Shown here piece after piece: positions 43,161 through 52,969 of a stretch of DNA of 64,000 bases. Under the pieces are notes generated by a model. That model had not been told where the DNA came from, ran no database searches, and saw only the letters and a program-made list of their open reading frames with translations. Within the stretch, counting starts at the first letter, position 1. Each line of letters begins with the position of its first letter. The position numbers were made by a program, and so were the translations under genes. Where the stretch lies: NCBI RefSeq assembly GCF_005116445.1, contig NZ_SWBQ01000001.1:806001-870000 (forward strand). Reading direction: 5' to 3'. The stretch comes from Pedobacter frigoris (lineage in GTDB: Bacteria; Bacteroidota; Bacteroidia; Sphingobacteriales; Sphingobacteriaceae).

Positions 43161-45560
43161 ATGCTCAAACTCCGACTATTACTGCTGGTTCTGGTGTTGG
43201 GGGTTACGTTTGTAAATGCGCAGCCACTGATTAAAATAACTGGTGTAATAAAGGATGATCTGAAAAACCCCCTTGCCAAAGTAACGGTAACGGTCTTGGG
43301 GCAGAACCAGTCTACAATTTCTGATGAAAGTGGGACTTATAGCATTTACTCTTCTACAAGATTTTTCACATTGAAATATACTCTTTTGGGATATAAACCT
43401 GTTTTGCAGGAAATCAAAAGAGATAAGGAAGGCAGGATTGTACAGGATATAAGTATGGTCAGCAACATCAATGAACTGGAACAGGTTACCATTACCACTC
43501 GTCAAAACCAACTCAGTAATAGCAGTATCATCAACGTATCCGATGTCGCGGCAATGCCATCTGCTTCCGGAAATTTTGAAGTGATCCTAAAAACCCTGCC
43601 AGGGGTGTCGACCAATAATGAACTGAGTTCGCAATACAGCGTAAGAGGAGGAAGCTTTGATGAAAACCTGATCTATGTAAACGATGTGGAAATCAGTCGG
43701 CCAGTACTCATCAGAAATGGTCACCAGGAGGGTTTGAGCTTTATTAATAGCGACTTGCTTAGCGGGGCAAAGTTTTCTGCAGGAGGTTTCGAAGCTCGTT
43801 ATGGTGATAAGTTGTCTTCGGTGCTGGATGTGCGGTATGATAAGCCTGATAGTAGTCAGGCTATATTGAACCTTGGACTTCAGGGTGGAGCTTTTAGTTC
43901 CAGGATATTAAATAAACGTAGTTACCTGCTTGCTGGAATCAGGTATAAAAATAATACTAGCATATTGAACAGGCAAGATACGAAGGGTAGTTATGCTCCA
44001 AATTTTACGGATGTTCAGGTAGTTTATCATCATACCTTCTCTAATAAATTTACGTTGGGTCTGCTTGGTAATTTTAACAGTGGGATATTTAAACTGATTC
44101 CGGAAAGCAGGGAAACACAATTTGGAACGTTAAGCACATTGTTGAGGCTAGATACAGAATACAGTGGGCAGGAGATCGATGATTATCAAACTGCCGGAGG
44201 TGCGGTAACAGCGAGTTACTTTCCAAAGGCGAATCTGGTGATCAAATGGATTAACAGTTATTTTAGCACGCTTGAAAGGGAACGGATTGATGTGGAAGGT
44301 AGGTATGTTTTTAATGAAATAAACAATGACTTTGCGAGTGGGGGATTTGCAACGACTAAAACGAACAAAGGGATAGGAGGTTATATCAACTATGCGCGTA
44401 ATAATCTGGAATCTCAAACCTTTGGTTCTGAAATTAAAGCTGATCAGGATTTTGGAAATCATGTTTTTTCCTGGGGATTGAGATTTGAACGCAAAGATTA
44501 TCAGGATAACCTGAACGAGTATGGCTTGATTGATTCTGCCGGATATATATTGGAAAGGGGTATTCAGAATTTTTATCAGGACAATAGCATCAGTATAAAG
44601 AATAAACTGGCAATTCAGTATTATACTGCTTATGCACAGGATAGTTATAGGTTGTCAGCCCATTCTGAGCTATTGTTGGGGGTAAGAGCAAATTATAATA
44701 GCCTGAGCAGGCAGTTGCTGCTGAGTCCGCGTTTGTTGCTGGCATACCGTCCTTTGAGCAACAATAAGATATTCCGTTTTACGGCGGGGGTATACCAGCA
44801 GGCCCCAGATTACCGGAGTATCCGGGATTTTAACGGCATTTTAAATAAAGGGCAGCAGGCACAGCGTTCTTATAATAGTTCGATCGGACTGGATTATGCT
44901 TTTGACGGATTAGGTACCAGGCTGAAATTTGTGTCTGAACTGTATTTTAAATATCAGGATAGGCTTATTCCTTATATGATGGATAATGTACGTGTAAAGT
45001 ATCTTGCAGGTGCTGAGGCGAAGGGATATACTTATGGTGCAGATTTTAGTATAGGTGGCGAATTTGTAAAGGATCTGCTTTCTTATTTCCGGGTTTCCTT
45101 TATGAAGGCCAATCAGGATATATTGAATGATGGCCTCGGGTATTTGAAAAGGCCGACAGATCAAAGAGTAAATTTTTCTGTTTATTTTCAGGATAGGCTT
45201 TTGAACAGTCCAACTTATAAGGTGCATCTAAGTATGCTTTATGGATCAAGGCTACCGGTGGGTGCTCCCTTGGTTCAGCGCTATTCAGATGATTTTAATA
45301 TCCCTGCATACAAAAGAGTTGATATCGGTTTTTCTAAAGATTTTTTAGATGATGCAGGGATGAGAAAACCAAGATTTCTGGATAGATATTTTAGTTCGTT
45401 TTCTGCTTATCTGGAAGTATTTAATTTGCTGAACATCAATAATACAGTTTCATATTTATGGCTAAAGGACGTAGATAACGTACAATATGCTATTCCTAAT
45501 TATTTAACTGGCAGGCAACTAAATTTAAAATTGATCATAAAGTTCAAGAATTCGAAATGA
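43161..45560 (+). CDS. TonB-dependent outer-membrane receptor with carboxypeptidase-D-like domain
   Basis: 799 residues with signal peptide (VTFVNAQP). Residues about 22-105 form the CarboxypepD_reg-like domain (KNPLAKVTVTVLGQNQSTIS). Plug about 110-220 (SASGNFEVILKTLPGVSTNN, then YSVRGGSFDENLIYVNDVEI), followed by a 22-strand barrel that ends with TGRQLNLKLIIKFK. It lacks SusC-specific features and a SusD partner, so import of a cofactor, metal complex or small nutrient is more likely. Substrate unknown. Confidence 0.88.
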   Translation: MLKLRLLLLVLVLGVTFVNAQPLIKITGVIKDDLKNPLAKVTVTVLGQNQSTISDESGTYSIYSSTRFFTLKYTLLGYKPVLQEIKRDKEGRIVQDISMVSNINELEQVTITTRQNQLSNSSIINVSDVAAMPSASGNFEVILKTLPGVSTNNELSSQYSVRGGSFDENLIYVNDVEISRPVLIRNGHQEGLSFINSDLLSGAKFSAGGFEARYGDKLSSVLDVRYDKPDSSQAILNLGLQGGAFSSRILNKRSYLLAGIRYKNNTSILNRQDTKGSYAPNFTDVQVVYHHTFSNKFTLGLLGNFNSGIFKLIPESRETQFGTLSTLLRLDTEYSGQEIDDYQTAGGAVTASYFPKANLVIKWINSYFSTLERERIDVEGRYVFNEINNDFASGGFATTKTNKGIGGYINYARNNLESQTFGSEIKADQDFGNHVFSWGLRFERKDYQDNLNEYGLIDSAGYILERGIQNFYQDNSISIKNKLAIQYYTAYAQDSYRLSAHSELLLGVRANYNSLSRQLLLSPRLLLAYRPLSNNKIFRFTAGVYQQAPDYRSIRDFNGILNKGQQAQRSYNSSIGLDYAFDGLGTRLKFVSELYFKYQDRLIPYMMDNVRVKYLAGAEAKGYTYGADFSIGGEFVKDLLSYFRVSFMKANQDILNDGLGYLKRPTDQRVNFSVYFQDRLLNSPTYKVHLSMLYGSRLPVGAPLVQRYSDDFNIPAYKRVDIGFSKDFLDDAGMRKPRFLDRYFSSFSAYLEVFNLLNINNTVSYLWLKDVDNVQYAIPNYLTGRQLNLKLIIKFKNSK

Positions 45561-45609
45561 TAAATGATATAAATCTGTTACATTTACAAGCATAAAATTA
45601 ACTATAAAA

Positions 45610-46674
45610 ATGAGACACAATTTCGGCGCAGGCCCCTGCATTTTACCTCAGGAAGTATTTAAACAAGCATCACAGGCTGTTTTAGATTTTAAAGACGGAT
45701 TGTCGATTCTTGAGATTTCTCACCGTACACCAGAATTCGAAGGTGTAGTTGAAGAGACCACAAAACTGGTTAAAGAATTATTAAATGTGCCCTCCGGATA
45801 TTCTGTTTTATTATTGCAAGGTGGAGCAAGCTTACAGTTTGCTATGGTTCCAATGAACTTATTGCCGGAAGGTAAAACTGCAAGTTACCTGGAAACAGGA
45901 GTTTGGGCAAATAAAGCGATCAAAGAGGTGCCTGCTTTTGGTAAGGCAAATATTGTAGGTTCTTCTAAGGCCGACAATTATACCTTTATTCCAAAAGGTT
46001 ACAGTATCCCAGAAGATAGTGCTTATTTCCACTGTACTTCTAACAATACCATTTACGGAACGGAAATGTTCAGCTTGCCTGAAACTAATGTTCCCGTGAT
46101 ATGCGATATGTCATCTGACATCATGAGCAGGGTAATTGATGTGTCTAAATATGATCTGATCTATGCAGGTGCACAGAAGAATATTGGCCCGGCAGGTTTG
46201 ACTATTGTGATCGTTAAAGATGAAATTCTTGGTAAAGTTGACAGGAAAATTCCTGCAATGCTCGACTATAAAGTACATATAGACGGAGGTTCTATGTACA
46301 ACACGCCGCCGGTATTTTCTATCTATGTGGCTATGTTAAACTTAAGGTGGTTAAAATCTAAAGGTGGTGTTGCTGAGATTGAAAAAGAAAACATCGCTAA
46401 AGCGAATGCCTTATATAAAGAAATCGACAGAAATCCATTATTTAAAGGTACATGTGCTGTTGAAGACCGTTCTAGAATGAATGTTTGCTTCGTAATGGAA
46501 AATCCTGAGCTGGAGAAACCGTTCCTAAAGTTAGCTGAAGAGAATGGAATTGAAGGCATTAAAGGACACAGAAGTGTAGGAGGTTTCAGAGCATCTATGT
46601 ACAATGCACTTCCGATTACAAGTGTTCACACTTTAATAGAATTAATGCAGATTTTTGCAGAAAAATACCAATAA
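45610..46674 (+). CDS. serC: Phosphoserine aminotransferase
   Basis: 354 residues, class V aminotransferase: [15 protein letters not shown] start, [31 protein letters not shown], and the PLP lysine Lys190 in [12 protein letters not shown]. It converts 3-phosphohydroxypyruvate and glutamate to phosphoserine and 2-oxoglutarate in the cytosol. 10 bases before serA, with which it forms the serine-synthesis operon. Confidence 0.97.
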   Translation: MRHNFGAGPCILPQEVFKQASQAVLDFKDGLSILEISHRTPEFEGVVEETTKLVKELLNVPSGYSVLLLQGGASLQFAMVPMNLLPEGKTASYLETGVWANKAIKEVPAFGKANIVGSSKADNYTFIPKGYSIPEDSAYFHCTSNNTIYGTEMFSLPETNVPVICDMSSDIMSRVIDVSKYDLIYAGAQKNIGPAGLTIVIVKDEILGKVDRKIPAMLDYKVHIDGGSMYNTPPVFSIYVAMLNLRWLKSKGGVAEIEKENIAKANALYKEIDRNPLFKGTCAVEDRSRMNVCFVMENPELEKPFLKLAEENGIEGIKGHRSVGGFRASMYNALPITSVHTLIELMQIFAEKYQ

Positions 46675-46684
46675 AATATAGATA

Positions 46685-47635
46685 ATGATTAAGATACTTG
46701 CAAACGATGGGATAGATCCTATCGGAAAAGCGTTATTGGAGCAAGCTGGTTTTGTTGTTGATACAGAAACAGTTCCACAGGAAAAGTTAGCCGAAGCTTT
46801 AAAAAACTACGATGGCATTACTGTACGCAGTGCTACTAAAGTACGTCAGGAACTGATTGATGCTTGCCCTAACATTAAGTTGATTGGACGGGGCGGTGTT
46901 GGTATGGATAATATTGATGTTGAATATGCACGCAGTAAAGGCGTTGCTGTGGTAAATACTCCTGCAGCTTCTTCTTTATCTGTAGCTGAACTGGTATTCA
47001 GTCATTTATTTACCGGTGTCCGTTTTTTACAGGATGCCAACAGAAAAATGCCTGTTGAGGGCAATACCAAATTCAATGACCTTAAAAAAGCTTATGCTAA
47101 AGGAACTGAATTGAGAGGTAAAACTATTGGTATCATTGGTTTTGGAAGGATTGGAAGAGAGACGGCTACTGTAGCATTAGGCTTAGGTATGAATGTTTTA
47201 GCTTATGATTTATATCCTTTTGAAGGTAGCCTGACCTTGAATTTTCAAGGTGGAGCAAGTGTAGCTATTCCAGTGAAAACAGTATCTCTTGACGAAGTAA
47301 TTGCAAATAGTGATTTCATCAGTTTACATACTCCTTTTGCCGACAAGCCTATTTTGGGTGCAGAAGAATTTGCTAAAATGAAAAAAGGTGTTGGTGTGGT
47401 GAACTGTTCAAGAGGCGGAACTATAGATGAAGCAGCTCTTATTGAAGCACTTGATAGCGGGAAAGTAGCTTTTGCAGGTTTAGATGTATTTTACAATGAG
47501 CCTACTCCAGACGCAGCGATTTTGCAACACAGCAAAATATCGTTGACCCCTCATATTGGAGCCTCTACCAATGAAGCACAGGAACGTATCGGAACTGAAC
47601 TTGCTACATTGATCATTGAGCACTTTAATAAATAG
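46685..47635 (+). CDS. serA: D-3-phosphoglycerate dehydrogenase, short form without ACT domain
   Basis: 316 residues of the D-2-hydroxyacid dehydrogenase family: VRSATKVRQELID, LIGRGGVGMDNIDVEYA, NAD-binding GIIGFGRIGRETA, and active-site EPTPDAAIL with HIGASTNEAQ. It lacks the C-terminal ACT domain of the long enzymes, so feedback inhibition by serine through that site is absent. Adjacent to serC, which supports the phosphoglycerate assignment over other 2-hydroxyacid dehydrogenases. Confidence 0.9.
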   Translation: MIKILANDGIDPIGKALLEQAGFVVDTETVPQEKLAEALKNYDGITVRSATKVRQELIDACPNIKLIGRGGVGMDNIDVEYARSKGVAVVNTPAASSLSVAELVFSHLFTGVRFLQDANRKMPVEGNTKFNDLKKAYAKGTELRGKTIGIIGFGRIGRETATVALGLGMNVLAYDLYPFEGSLTLNFQGGASVAIPVKTVSLDEVIANSDFISLHTPFADKPILGAEEFAKMKKGVGVVNCSRGGTIDEAALIEALDSGKVAFAGLDVFYNEPTPDAAILQHSKISLTPHIGASTNEAQERIGTELATLIIEHFNK

Positions 47636-47641
47636 AAATCA

Positions 47642-47670
47642 ATGAGGCTGTCCTTTTCGGATAGCCTCAT
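47642..47670 (+). terminator. Hairpin between serA and the DUF1015 gene
   Basis: 12-pair stem ATGAGGCTGTCC / GGATAGCCTCAT (one G-U) with a 5-base loop but no T-run, so it may attenuate rather than terminate. The DUF1015 gene starts 12 bases later. Confidence 0.5.
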
Positions 47671-47681
47671 AATAACCAAAT

Positions 47682-48926
47682 ATGCCTCGTATAAAACCTT
47701 TCTGCGCGCTTAAGCCTGTAGTTCATTTACAATCGTTGGTAGTGACGCGTCCGCTAGAAAATTATAGCACTGGCGAGGCAAAGCTTATTGCTTCAGAAAA
47801 TGACTATAGTTTTTTGCACCTGATCAATCCTGAGCTGGATCATCAATACTTGCGGGGTACGAGGCAAGAGCTCATCTTTAAAAAGATTAGTGAGAATGTA
47901 GAACGTTTTGTTGAGGATGAAGTTTTAGTGAAGGATAAATGTCCTTCAGTTTATGTGTACAGGTTGGTAAATGGAGATCTGGTACAGAGGGGGATATGGA
48001 CGTTAACGCATATCAGTGATTATCTTAACGGTAGGATAAAAAAGCATGAGTCTACGGTTGAGCGGAGGGAAAAACTATTAGCCGATTACCTTCAGCAAAC
48101 CGGTTTGGACGCCAACCCTGTACTGATTACATATCATCCAGATGCGGTAATTGATGCGCTGATTGAGCGTTACACGGCGGAGGTTGAGCCCTGTCTTGAT
48201 TTTACTTTTGCTGATGGAACGAAACACCAGGTTTGGGCAATTTCAGATCAGAAAGATCTGAAGCAAATCGTCGGTGCATTTGCAGCGATACCTGAAGTCT
48301 ACATAGCAGATGGCCATCACCGGATTGCCTCTATGGCAAAAATGGGCGTACAAAAACAGGCTTTGAATGCGAAACATCATGGAGAGGAAGATTACAATTA
48401 CTTCACCACAGTTTACATGAATACCAATGAAGTGAAGGTGCTGGAATTTAACCGGCTGGTGAGAGATCTCGGAACACTGAGTGAAGATGATTTTATGAAG
48501 GGATTGGCTAAGTCCTTTTTTATTGAAAAGTCTGCCATACAGGTAAAGCCTGAAAAACTACACGAAATCGGGATGTATCTAAGCGGACAATGGTATGTTT
48601 TAAGCCCGAAAACTGAAATTTTTAATGAAGAAGACGCGGTCGGGGTGCTGGACGTTAGCATACTACAGGATTTTATACTTGAGCCTGTTTTAGGTATTAA
48701 AGACCCTCGTACAGACGCGCGTATCACTTTTGAAGGCGGGAGGGTGCCAATTGAAGCTCTTCAGGAAAAGGTAGATAATGGGCTTTTTGCGATCGCATTT
48801 ACGTTATTTGCGCCGTCTGTGGATCAGGTAATGGCCGTAGCAGATGTAAATGGGGTGATGCCACCTAAGTCGACCTGGGTGGAACCTAAATTTTTAGTTG
48901 GACTGCTAACCAGCTATTTTAACTGA
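47682..48926 (+). CDS. DUF1015 family protein
   Basis: 414 residues of DUF1015: IKPFCALKPVVHLQSLVVTRP start, then VYVYRLVNGDLVQRGIWTLT, IADGHHRIASMAKM (GHHR motif) and FTTVYMNTNEVKVLEFNR. The conserved HHR segment suggests phosphate or nucleotide handling, but the enzyme activity is not established. In many anaerobic and Bacteroidota genomes the gene lies beside serC-serA, as here, suggesting a serine-linked role (inference). Its 3' end overlaps a small convergent gene by 8 bases. Confidence 0.85.
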   Translation: MPRIKPFCALKPVVHLQSLVVTRPLENYSTGEAKLIASENDYSFLHLINPELDHQYLRGTRQELIFKKISENVERFVEDEVLVKDKCPSVYVYRLVNGDLVQRGIWTLTHISDYLNGRIKKHESTVERREKLLADYLQQTGLDANPVLITYHPDAVIDALIERYTAEVEPCLDFTFADGTKHQVWAISDQKDLKQIVGAFAAIPEVYIADGHHRIASMAKMGVQKQALNAKHHGEEDYNYFTTVYMNTNEVKVLEFNRLVRDLGTLSEDDFMKGLAKSFFIEKSAIQVKPEKLHEIGMYLSGQWYVLSPKTEIFNEEDAVGVLDVSILQDFILEPVLGIKDPRTDARITFEGGRVPIEALQEKVDNGLFAIAFTLFAPSVDQVMAVADVNGVMPPKSTWVEPKFLVGLLTSYFN

Positions 48927-49065
48927 GTGAATTTGTAAGTACCCAATATCTGTAGCCTAAGATGGCTTTTTGTAGGTTGGTTAGTTTCATCGGGTCTTTT
49001 TTATAAAGACTCGGCAATACCACATTGTTGATCTTCAGGAGTATTTTAAAAAAATGCTTCTTCAT
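48919..49065 (-). CDS. Small basic protein, conserved-looking, unknown function
   Basis: 48 residues (MKKHFFKILLKINNVVLPSL ... ILGYRYWVLTNSLS). ATG 49065 directly follows the TAA of the upstream gene with no gap, so translation is coupled. Amphipathic and basic, ending in a tryptophan/tyrosine-rich stretch. Pattern resembles short Bacteroidota proteins, but I cannot name a family. Overlaps the end of the DUF1015 gene by 8 bases on the other strand. Confidence 0.7.
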   Translation of the reverse strand: MKKHFFKILLKINNVVLPSLYKKDPMKLTNLQKAILGYRYWVLTNSLS

Positions 49066-49575
49066 TTAAGCCTGTATTTTGAGTTTTTTGCGCGATGAAT
49101 AGATGACATAAACAAGTGCAGCAGCAAGTAAGATGACAAGATACCAGGCTATGCTTTTTCCGGCTTGCTGTCCCTCGATTTTATCTTTCAATTGCTGATT
49201 CTGATCCTGTAGTTTTTTAATCGAAAACATGTAATTCTGCATTCTGTTGCCGGCTTCATTGGCGCTGTTTTGTGCTTGTTTCATTTCCTGATCTTTGTAA
49301 TCCATCAGAATTTTTAACTCTTTAAATGTGTTGTTGTCATTCAGTACAATTTGCCTGAGAATCTCATTTGAGTTTTTAATGTCGTCTTTAGTTTGGAGCC
49401 CAAAAATCCCTGTACGAGTGTCCAGACTCTGGTCATACTGTCCAAATTTGACACTTCTTTCTTTGAGAAGTGCATTGACCTTTAGACGCTGGGTTTGATA
49501 TGCACTGGTGTCTGGCTGAAATGCCATGACATGAAAGGAAGTAAGCAGGAGTAATAAAACTATCAGGTTTTTCAT
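49066..49575 (-). CDS. Coiled-coil protein anchored at the C-terminus
   Basis: 169 residues: N-terminal signal peptide (ends FHVMA), a central coiled coil (about 55-135; IKKLQDQNQQLKDKIEGQQ), and a C-terminal membrane helix (about 143-162; IAWYLVILLAAALVYVIYSS) with a basic tail. It would sit in the periplasm anchored to the inner membrane. No family recognised. Coupled to the small gene that follows. Confidence 0.7.
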   Translation of the reverse strand: MKNLIVLLLLLTSFHVMAFQPDTSAYQTQRLKVNALLKERSVKFGQYDQSLDTRTGIFGLQTKDDIKNSNEILRQIVLNDNNTFKELKILMDYKDQEMKQAQNSANEAGNRMQNYMFSIKKLQDQNQQLKDKIEGQQAGKSIAWYLVILLAAALVYVIYSSRKKLKIQA

Positions 49576-49633
49576 TTCTATTAATGTTTGCTAATGAACA
49601 AGCAAACTCCATGCCTTAGCTTTAATCTTTAGA

Positions 49634-50413
49634 TTAAGGATGAAACTCAATCCGGATGATATCGCTAAGATGAAGGCCAAGAAGTCCGCTTGCTTTTCCT
49701 TTATTGATGGCGATTTCCAGGTGGTTGCTAATTCCAAAAAGACAAAGCTTTTCACCTTCAGGTACTTCATTGTAATGCCAGCTGAGTTGTGTGATGGTTT
49801 CGCTTTTTCTAAAGTAGAGTGTAAAGTCACGGTTGCGCTGGATTTTTGTGAAGAGGTCTTTTGTGATGTTGGTGATCACATTGCAAAAGGTATCGATATA
49901 AATGACACTTCCACGGATAATATCGCGTTCTATTACAGGATTCAATAACATCCGTTCTTCAACACCGTCTGTTGGTACGCCTACATCTTTGAGTTTTCCT
50001 CCTTTGGCAAGGCTTACAGCAGCTTTGACAAAGATATCTACCAAAGGAAAATGCAGGTACTTCAAATCCTGCATGATATTTAGTTCCACAATTTCTTCCG
50101 GAACTTCATCAAATAGGAGGGAAAAGATACCATTGTCGGCACCTACAAAAAAGTGATCGCGGTATTTTAGTGCAATATATTTTGTGTTTTCACTAAAGAC
50201 AGAATCTATACCAATGAGGTGTACGGTGCCCTTTGGAAAGTAGGGATAAACATTCTTCAGGACAAAAGCTGCATACGAAATATTAAAGGATGGCACTTCA
50301 TGAGTTACATCAACAATGTTAGCTGTAGGCAAGATACTCAGGATACTACCCTTAAGGGCAGCCTGATAGAAATCTTTAGAACCTAAATCTGTTGTTAAAG
50401 TAATAATGGCCAT
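49634..50413 (-). CDS. DUF62 family S-adenosyl-L-methionine hydroxide adenosyltransferase
   Basis: 259 residues from ATG 50413 (an upstream Met would start inside a long inverted repeat). Family marks: ITLTTDLGSKDFYQAALKGSIL, VDVTHEVPSFNI, IGIDSVF, FVGADNGIFSLL. Members split SAM to adenosine and methionine with water as nucleophile; fluorinases and chlorinases are relatives. Preceded by a perfect 16-base inverted repeat that ends one base before the start codon. Confidence 0.9.
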   Translation of the reverse strand: MAIITLTTDLGSKDFYQAALKGSILSILPTANIVDVTHEVPSFNISYAAFVLKNVYPYFPKGTVHLIGIDSVFSENTKYIALKYRDHFFVGADNGIFSLLFDEVPEEIVELNIMQDLKYLHFPLVDIFVKAAVSLAKGGKLKDVGVPTDGVEERMLLNPVIERDIIRGSVIYIDTFCNVITNITKDLFTKIQRNRDFTLYFRKSETITQLSWHYNEVPEGEKLCLFGISNHLEIAINKGKASGLLGLHLSDIIRIEFHP

Positions 50414-50479
50414 TAAAAATTGAATATTTATTCTTAATCTTGCGTAAGCGGCAAATCGCGTACAAATATTCAATTTTTA
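50414..50479. repeat. Perfect 16-base inverted repeat flanking the DUF62 leader
   Basis: TAAAAATTGAATATTT at 50414-50429 and its exact reverse complement at 50464-50479 enclose 34 bases that contain a second small stem around GTAAGCG. The left arm touches the DUF62 ATG. The divergent phoH starts 36 bases beyond the right arm. Possible translational hairpin, operator pair or small mobile palindrome. Confidence 0.7.
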
Positions 50480-50515
50480 TATCAAAATATACACTCCAAT
50501 CAAAAAAACAATATT

Positions 50516-51481
50516 TTGAACGAACTAAAATTAACATTAGAATCGGTAGATCCGGTACAATTCTGGGGCACAAATAATGAGCACTATGAGCTGATTAAAA
50601 ACGCTTTTCCAAAATTGAAAGTTGTAGCAAGAGGTAATGAAGTTAAGGTGCTGGGCGATGAACAGGAGCTTAAGGGTTTTGAGAAAAAATATAACCAGCT
50701 AATTGGTCATCTGGAGAAATACAGTTCCCTGACGGCTAGTGATGTGGAAACGATTTTGGTTTCAAAAAAAACAGAGTCCAACGCAGAGGAAGCTCCGGAA
50801 AAAACAAATAGTGGCGGAGGTGGCGAAGTCATTGTGTTTGGTACCAATGGTTTAATGGTGAAAGCCAGGACTGCAAATCAGCGCAGGATGGTGGATAGCA
50901 TTAACAAAAATGATGTGCTATTTGCGATCGGTCCTGCCGGAACGGGAAAAACCTATACAGCAGTGGCGCTCGCCGTAAGAGCGTTGAAAAATAAAGAGAT
51001 TAAAAGAATCATATTGACAAGACCGGCGGTAGAGGCAGGTGAAAGTCTTGGTTTTCTGCCGGGAGATTTAAAAGAAAAGGTAGATCCCTATCTTCGTCCT
51101 TTATATGACGCACTTGATGACATGATTCCGGCAGAAAAGCTGAAAACCTATATAGAAAACAGAACGATTGAGATCGCGCCACTGGCATTTATGCGCGGAA
51201 GAACTCTTGACAATTGTTTCGTGATTTTGGATGAGGCTCAAAACTCGACAGATCTTCAACTAAAGATGTTCCTGACGCGTATGGGACCATCGGCTAAGTT
51301 CATCGTAACTGGAGATGTAACCCAGATAGACTTGCCTAAAAAGCAGATGTCAGGGTTGCACAACGCACTTCGAATTCTGGATGGTATTCCAGGTATAGAT
51401 ATCATCTATCTGACAGGAGAAGACGTGGTTAGACACAAATTGGTAAAACGAATATTGAAAGCATACGGCGATATTCAATAA
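50516..51481 (+). CDS. phoH: PhoH family P-loop protein
   Basis: 321 residues: N-terminal PhoH leader domain (about 1-80), Walker A GPAGTGKT (139-146), TRPAVEAGESLGFLPGDLKE, and Walker B with VILDEAQN. PhoH proteins are ATPases of the helicase superfamily often linked to RNA metabolism. Start is TTG 50516; homologues begin with the same MNELKL-type sequence, and no closer ATG exists. Divergent from the DUF62 gene, monocistronic. Confidence 0.92.
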   Translation: MNELKLTLESVDPVQFWGTNNEHYELIKNAFPKLKVVARGNEVKVLGDEQELKGFEKKYNQLIGHLEKYSSLTASDVETILVSKKTESNAEEAPEKTNSGGGGEVIVFGTNGLMVKARTANQRRMVDSINKNDVLFAIGPAGTGKTYTAVALAVRALKNKEIKRIILTRPAVEAGESLGFLPGDLKEKVDPYLRPLYDALDDMIPAEKLKTYIENRTIEIAPLAFMRGRTLDNCFVILDEAQNSTDLQLKMFLTRMGPSAKFIVTGDVTQIDLPKKQMSGLHNALRILDGIPGIDIIYLTGEDVVRHKLVKRILKAYGDIQ

Positions 51482-51570
51482 AGTAATATACGATATACGA
51501 TTTTTGATTTACGATTGGAAAGGCGCTTAGTCTCAACTCGTAAATCGTAATTCTAACATCAAAAATTAAA

Positions 51571-52521
51571 ATGGCAGCAATAAAAGAGACAAATTTCAGC
51601 TTTCCTAAGCAAACAAATTATTATAAGGGTAAAGTACGCGATGTATATACCATCAATAACCAGTTTATGGCGATGGTGGTTACTGACAGGATATCTGCAT
51701 TTGATGTGGTTTTGCCGGAGGCGATTCCTTTTAAAGGACAGGTGTTGAATCAGATCGCCGCTAAATTTTTGGCAGCCACAAAAGATATTGTGCCTAACTG
51801 GGTGATTGATGTACCAGATGAAATGGTGACTATTGGCCGTATTTGTGAGCCTTTTAAAGTAGAAATGGTGGTTAGAGGATACCTTGCAGGACATGCCTGG
51901 AGAGAGTATAGTGCAGGCAGACGCAGCGTTTGTGGCGTAGCATTACCTGAGGAGTTAAAAGAGAATGATAAATTACCTAAGCCAATTATAACCCCAACGA
52001 CTAAAGCATCTGTAGGACATGATGAAGATATCTCCAGAGAAGATATCCTGGCAAAAGGAATCGTTTCATTAGCAGACTATACTTTGCTGGAGAAATATAC
52101 TTATGCTTTGTATGAACGTGGTACACAGATGGCTGCTGAACGCGGATTGATATTGGTTGATACTAAATACGAGTTTGGTAAAGTTGGTGACGATATTTAT
52201 CTGATCGACGAGATCCATACACCTGATTCATCGCGTTATTTTTATGCCGAAGGTTATTCAGAACGCCAGGCTTCAAACGAGCCGCAAAAACAGCTTTCTA
52301 AAGAGTTTGTTCGTAAATGGTTAATTGAGAATGGTTTTCAAGGTAAGGATGGACAAGTGGTGCCGGCAATGACCAAAGAGATAGTAGATTCTATATCCGA
52401 GCGATACATTGAGCTTTATGAACAGATCACGGGCGATAAATTTGTAAAGAATGATACTGCGGATATACCTAAGCGAATTGAAACTAACGTAGTGTCGGCA
52501 TTAAGCCAGTTGCAGGCTTAA
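51571..52521 (+). CDS. purC: SAICAR synthetase (phosphoribosylaminoimidazolesuccinocarboxamide synthase)
   Basis: 316 residues of the longer Bacteroidota form: [28 protein letters not shown], then [33 protein letters not shown] and [14 protein letters not shown]. It catalyses step 8 of purine synthesis, joining CAIR and aspartate with ATP. Monocistronic. Upstream bases 51485-51560 carry AT-rich near-repeats (ACGATTTACG-type) without clear function. Confidence 0.96.
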   Translation: MAAIKETNFSFPKQTNYYKGKVRDVYTINNQFMAMVVTDRISAFDVVLPEAIPFKGQVLNQIAAKFLAATKDIVPNWVIDVPDEMVTIGRICEPFKVEMVVRGYLAGHAWREYSAGRRSVCGVALPEELKENDKLPKPIITPTTKASVGHDEDISREDILAKGIVSLADYTLLEKYTYALYERGTQMAAERGLILVDTKYEFGKVGDDIYLIDEIHTPDSSRYFYAEGYSERQASNEPQKQLSKEFVRKWLIENGFQGKDGQVVPAMTKEIVDSISERYIELYEQITGDKFVKNDTADIPKRIETNVVSALSQLQA

Positions 52522-52582
52522 TAAAACGGTGAAAAATCATTAAAATTTAGTATTTTCGTAATCAACTAAACAAATCAATATC

Positions 52583-52969
52583 ATGAAATTTTCAGTAGAC
52601 AAACACGATAAGTATGTCGTTTTAAAACTTAAAGAATCTAAGTTTACGAATGATAATACACCTAAATTGAAATCTGAATTCATCTTATTGAATGCAGAAG
52701 GGTATTGTAATATTGTATTGGATTTATCTTCTATTAAGCAGTGTGATGATTCGCAGGATCTGAGCAGTTTATTAGTGGGAGACAGGTTGTGTAAAAAGGC
52801 AAATGGACTTTTCATTCTTACAGGAGTGAATGAAGCAGTGGCTTCGATTCTCGAAATGTCAAGTTTAGATCAACAGCTAACAATAGTTTCAAAGCTGGAC
52901 GAGGCAACTGATCTGATCTTTATGGAAGAAATAGAAAAGGAATTGTTGGGGAGCGTAGATAAGGGCTAA
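52583..52969 (+). CDS. STAS-domain protein (anti-sigma factor antagonist-like)
   Basis: 128 residues of STAS fold: YVVLKLKESKFTNDNTPKLKSEF, then NIVLDLSSIKQCDDSQDLSSLLVGDRLC and a helix-strand end. SpoIIAA proteins carry a Ser at the start of the ... SSGLG loop; here DDSQDLSSLL gives candidate sites, but the phospho-switch is unproved. Its TAA overlaps the ATG of rnz (TAATG), so it is co-translated with RNase Z. Such a STAS-rnz pair appears to be regular in Bacteroidota. Confidence 0.85.
   Translation: MKFSVDKHDKYVVLKLKESKFTNDNTPKLKSEFILLNAEGYCNIVLDLSSIKQCDDSQDLSSLLVGDRLCKKANGLFILTGVNEAVASILEMSSLDQQLTIVSKLDEATDLIFMEEIEKELLGSVDKG

Noticed and set aside
50414..50473. Longer DUF62 start at 50473
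   Set aside because: The added residues come from an inverted repeat; the family begins MAIITLTTDLG at 50413.
51485..51560. GATTTACGA / TCGTAAATC inverted repeat before purC
   Set aside because: AT-rich, near-repetitive sequence; arms are short and could arise by chance or low complexity.
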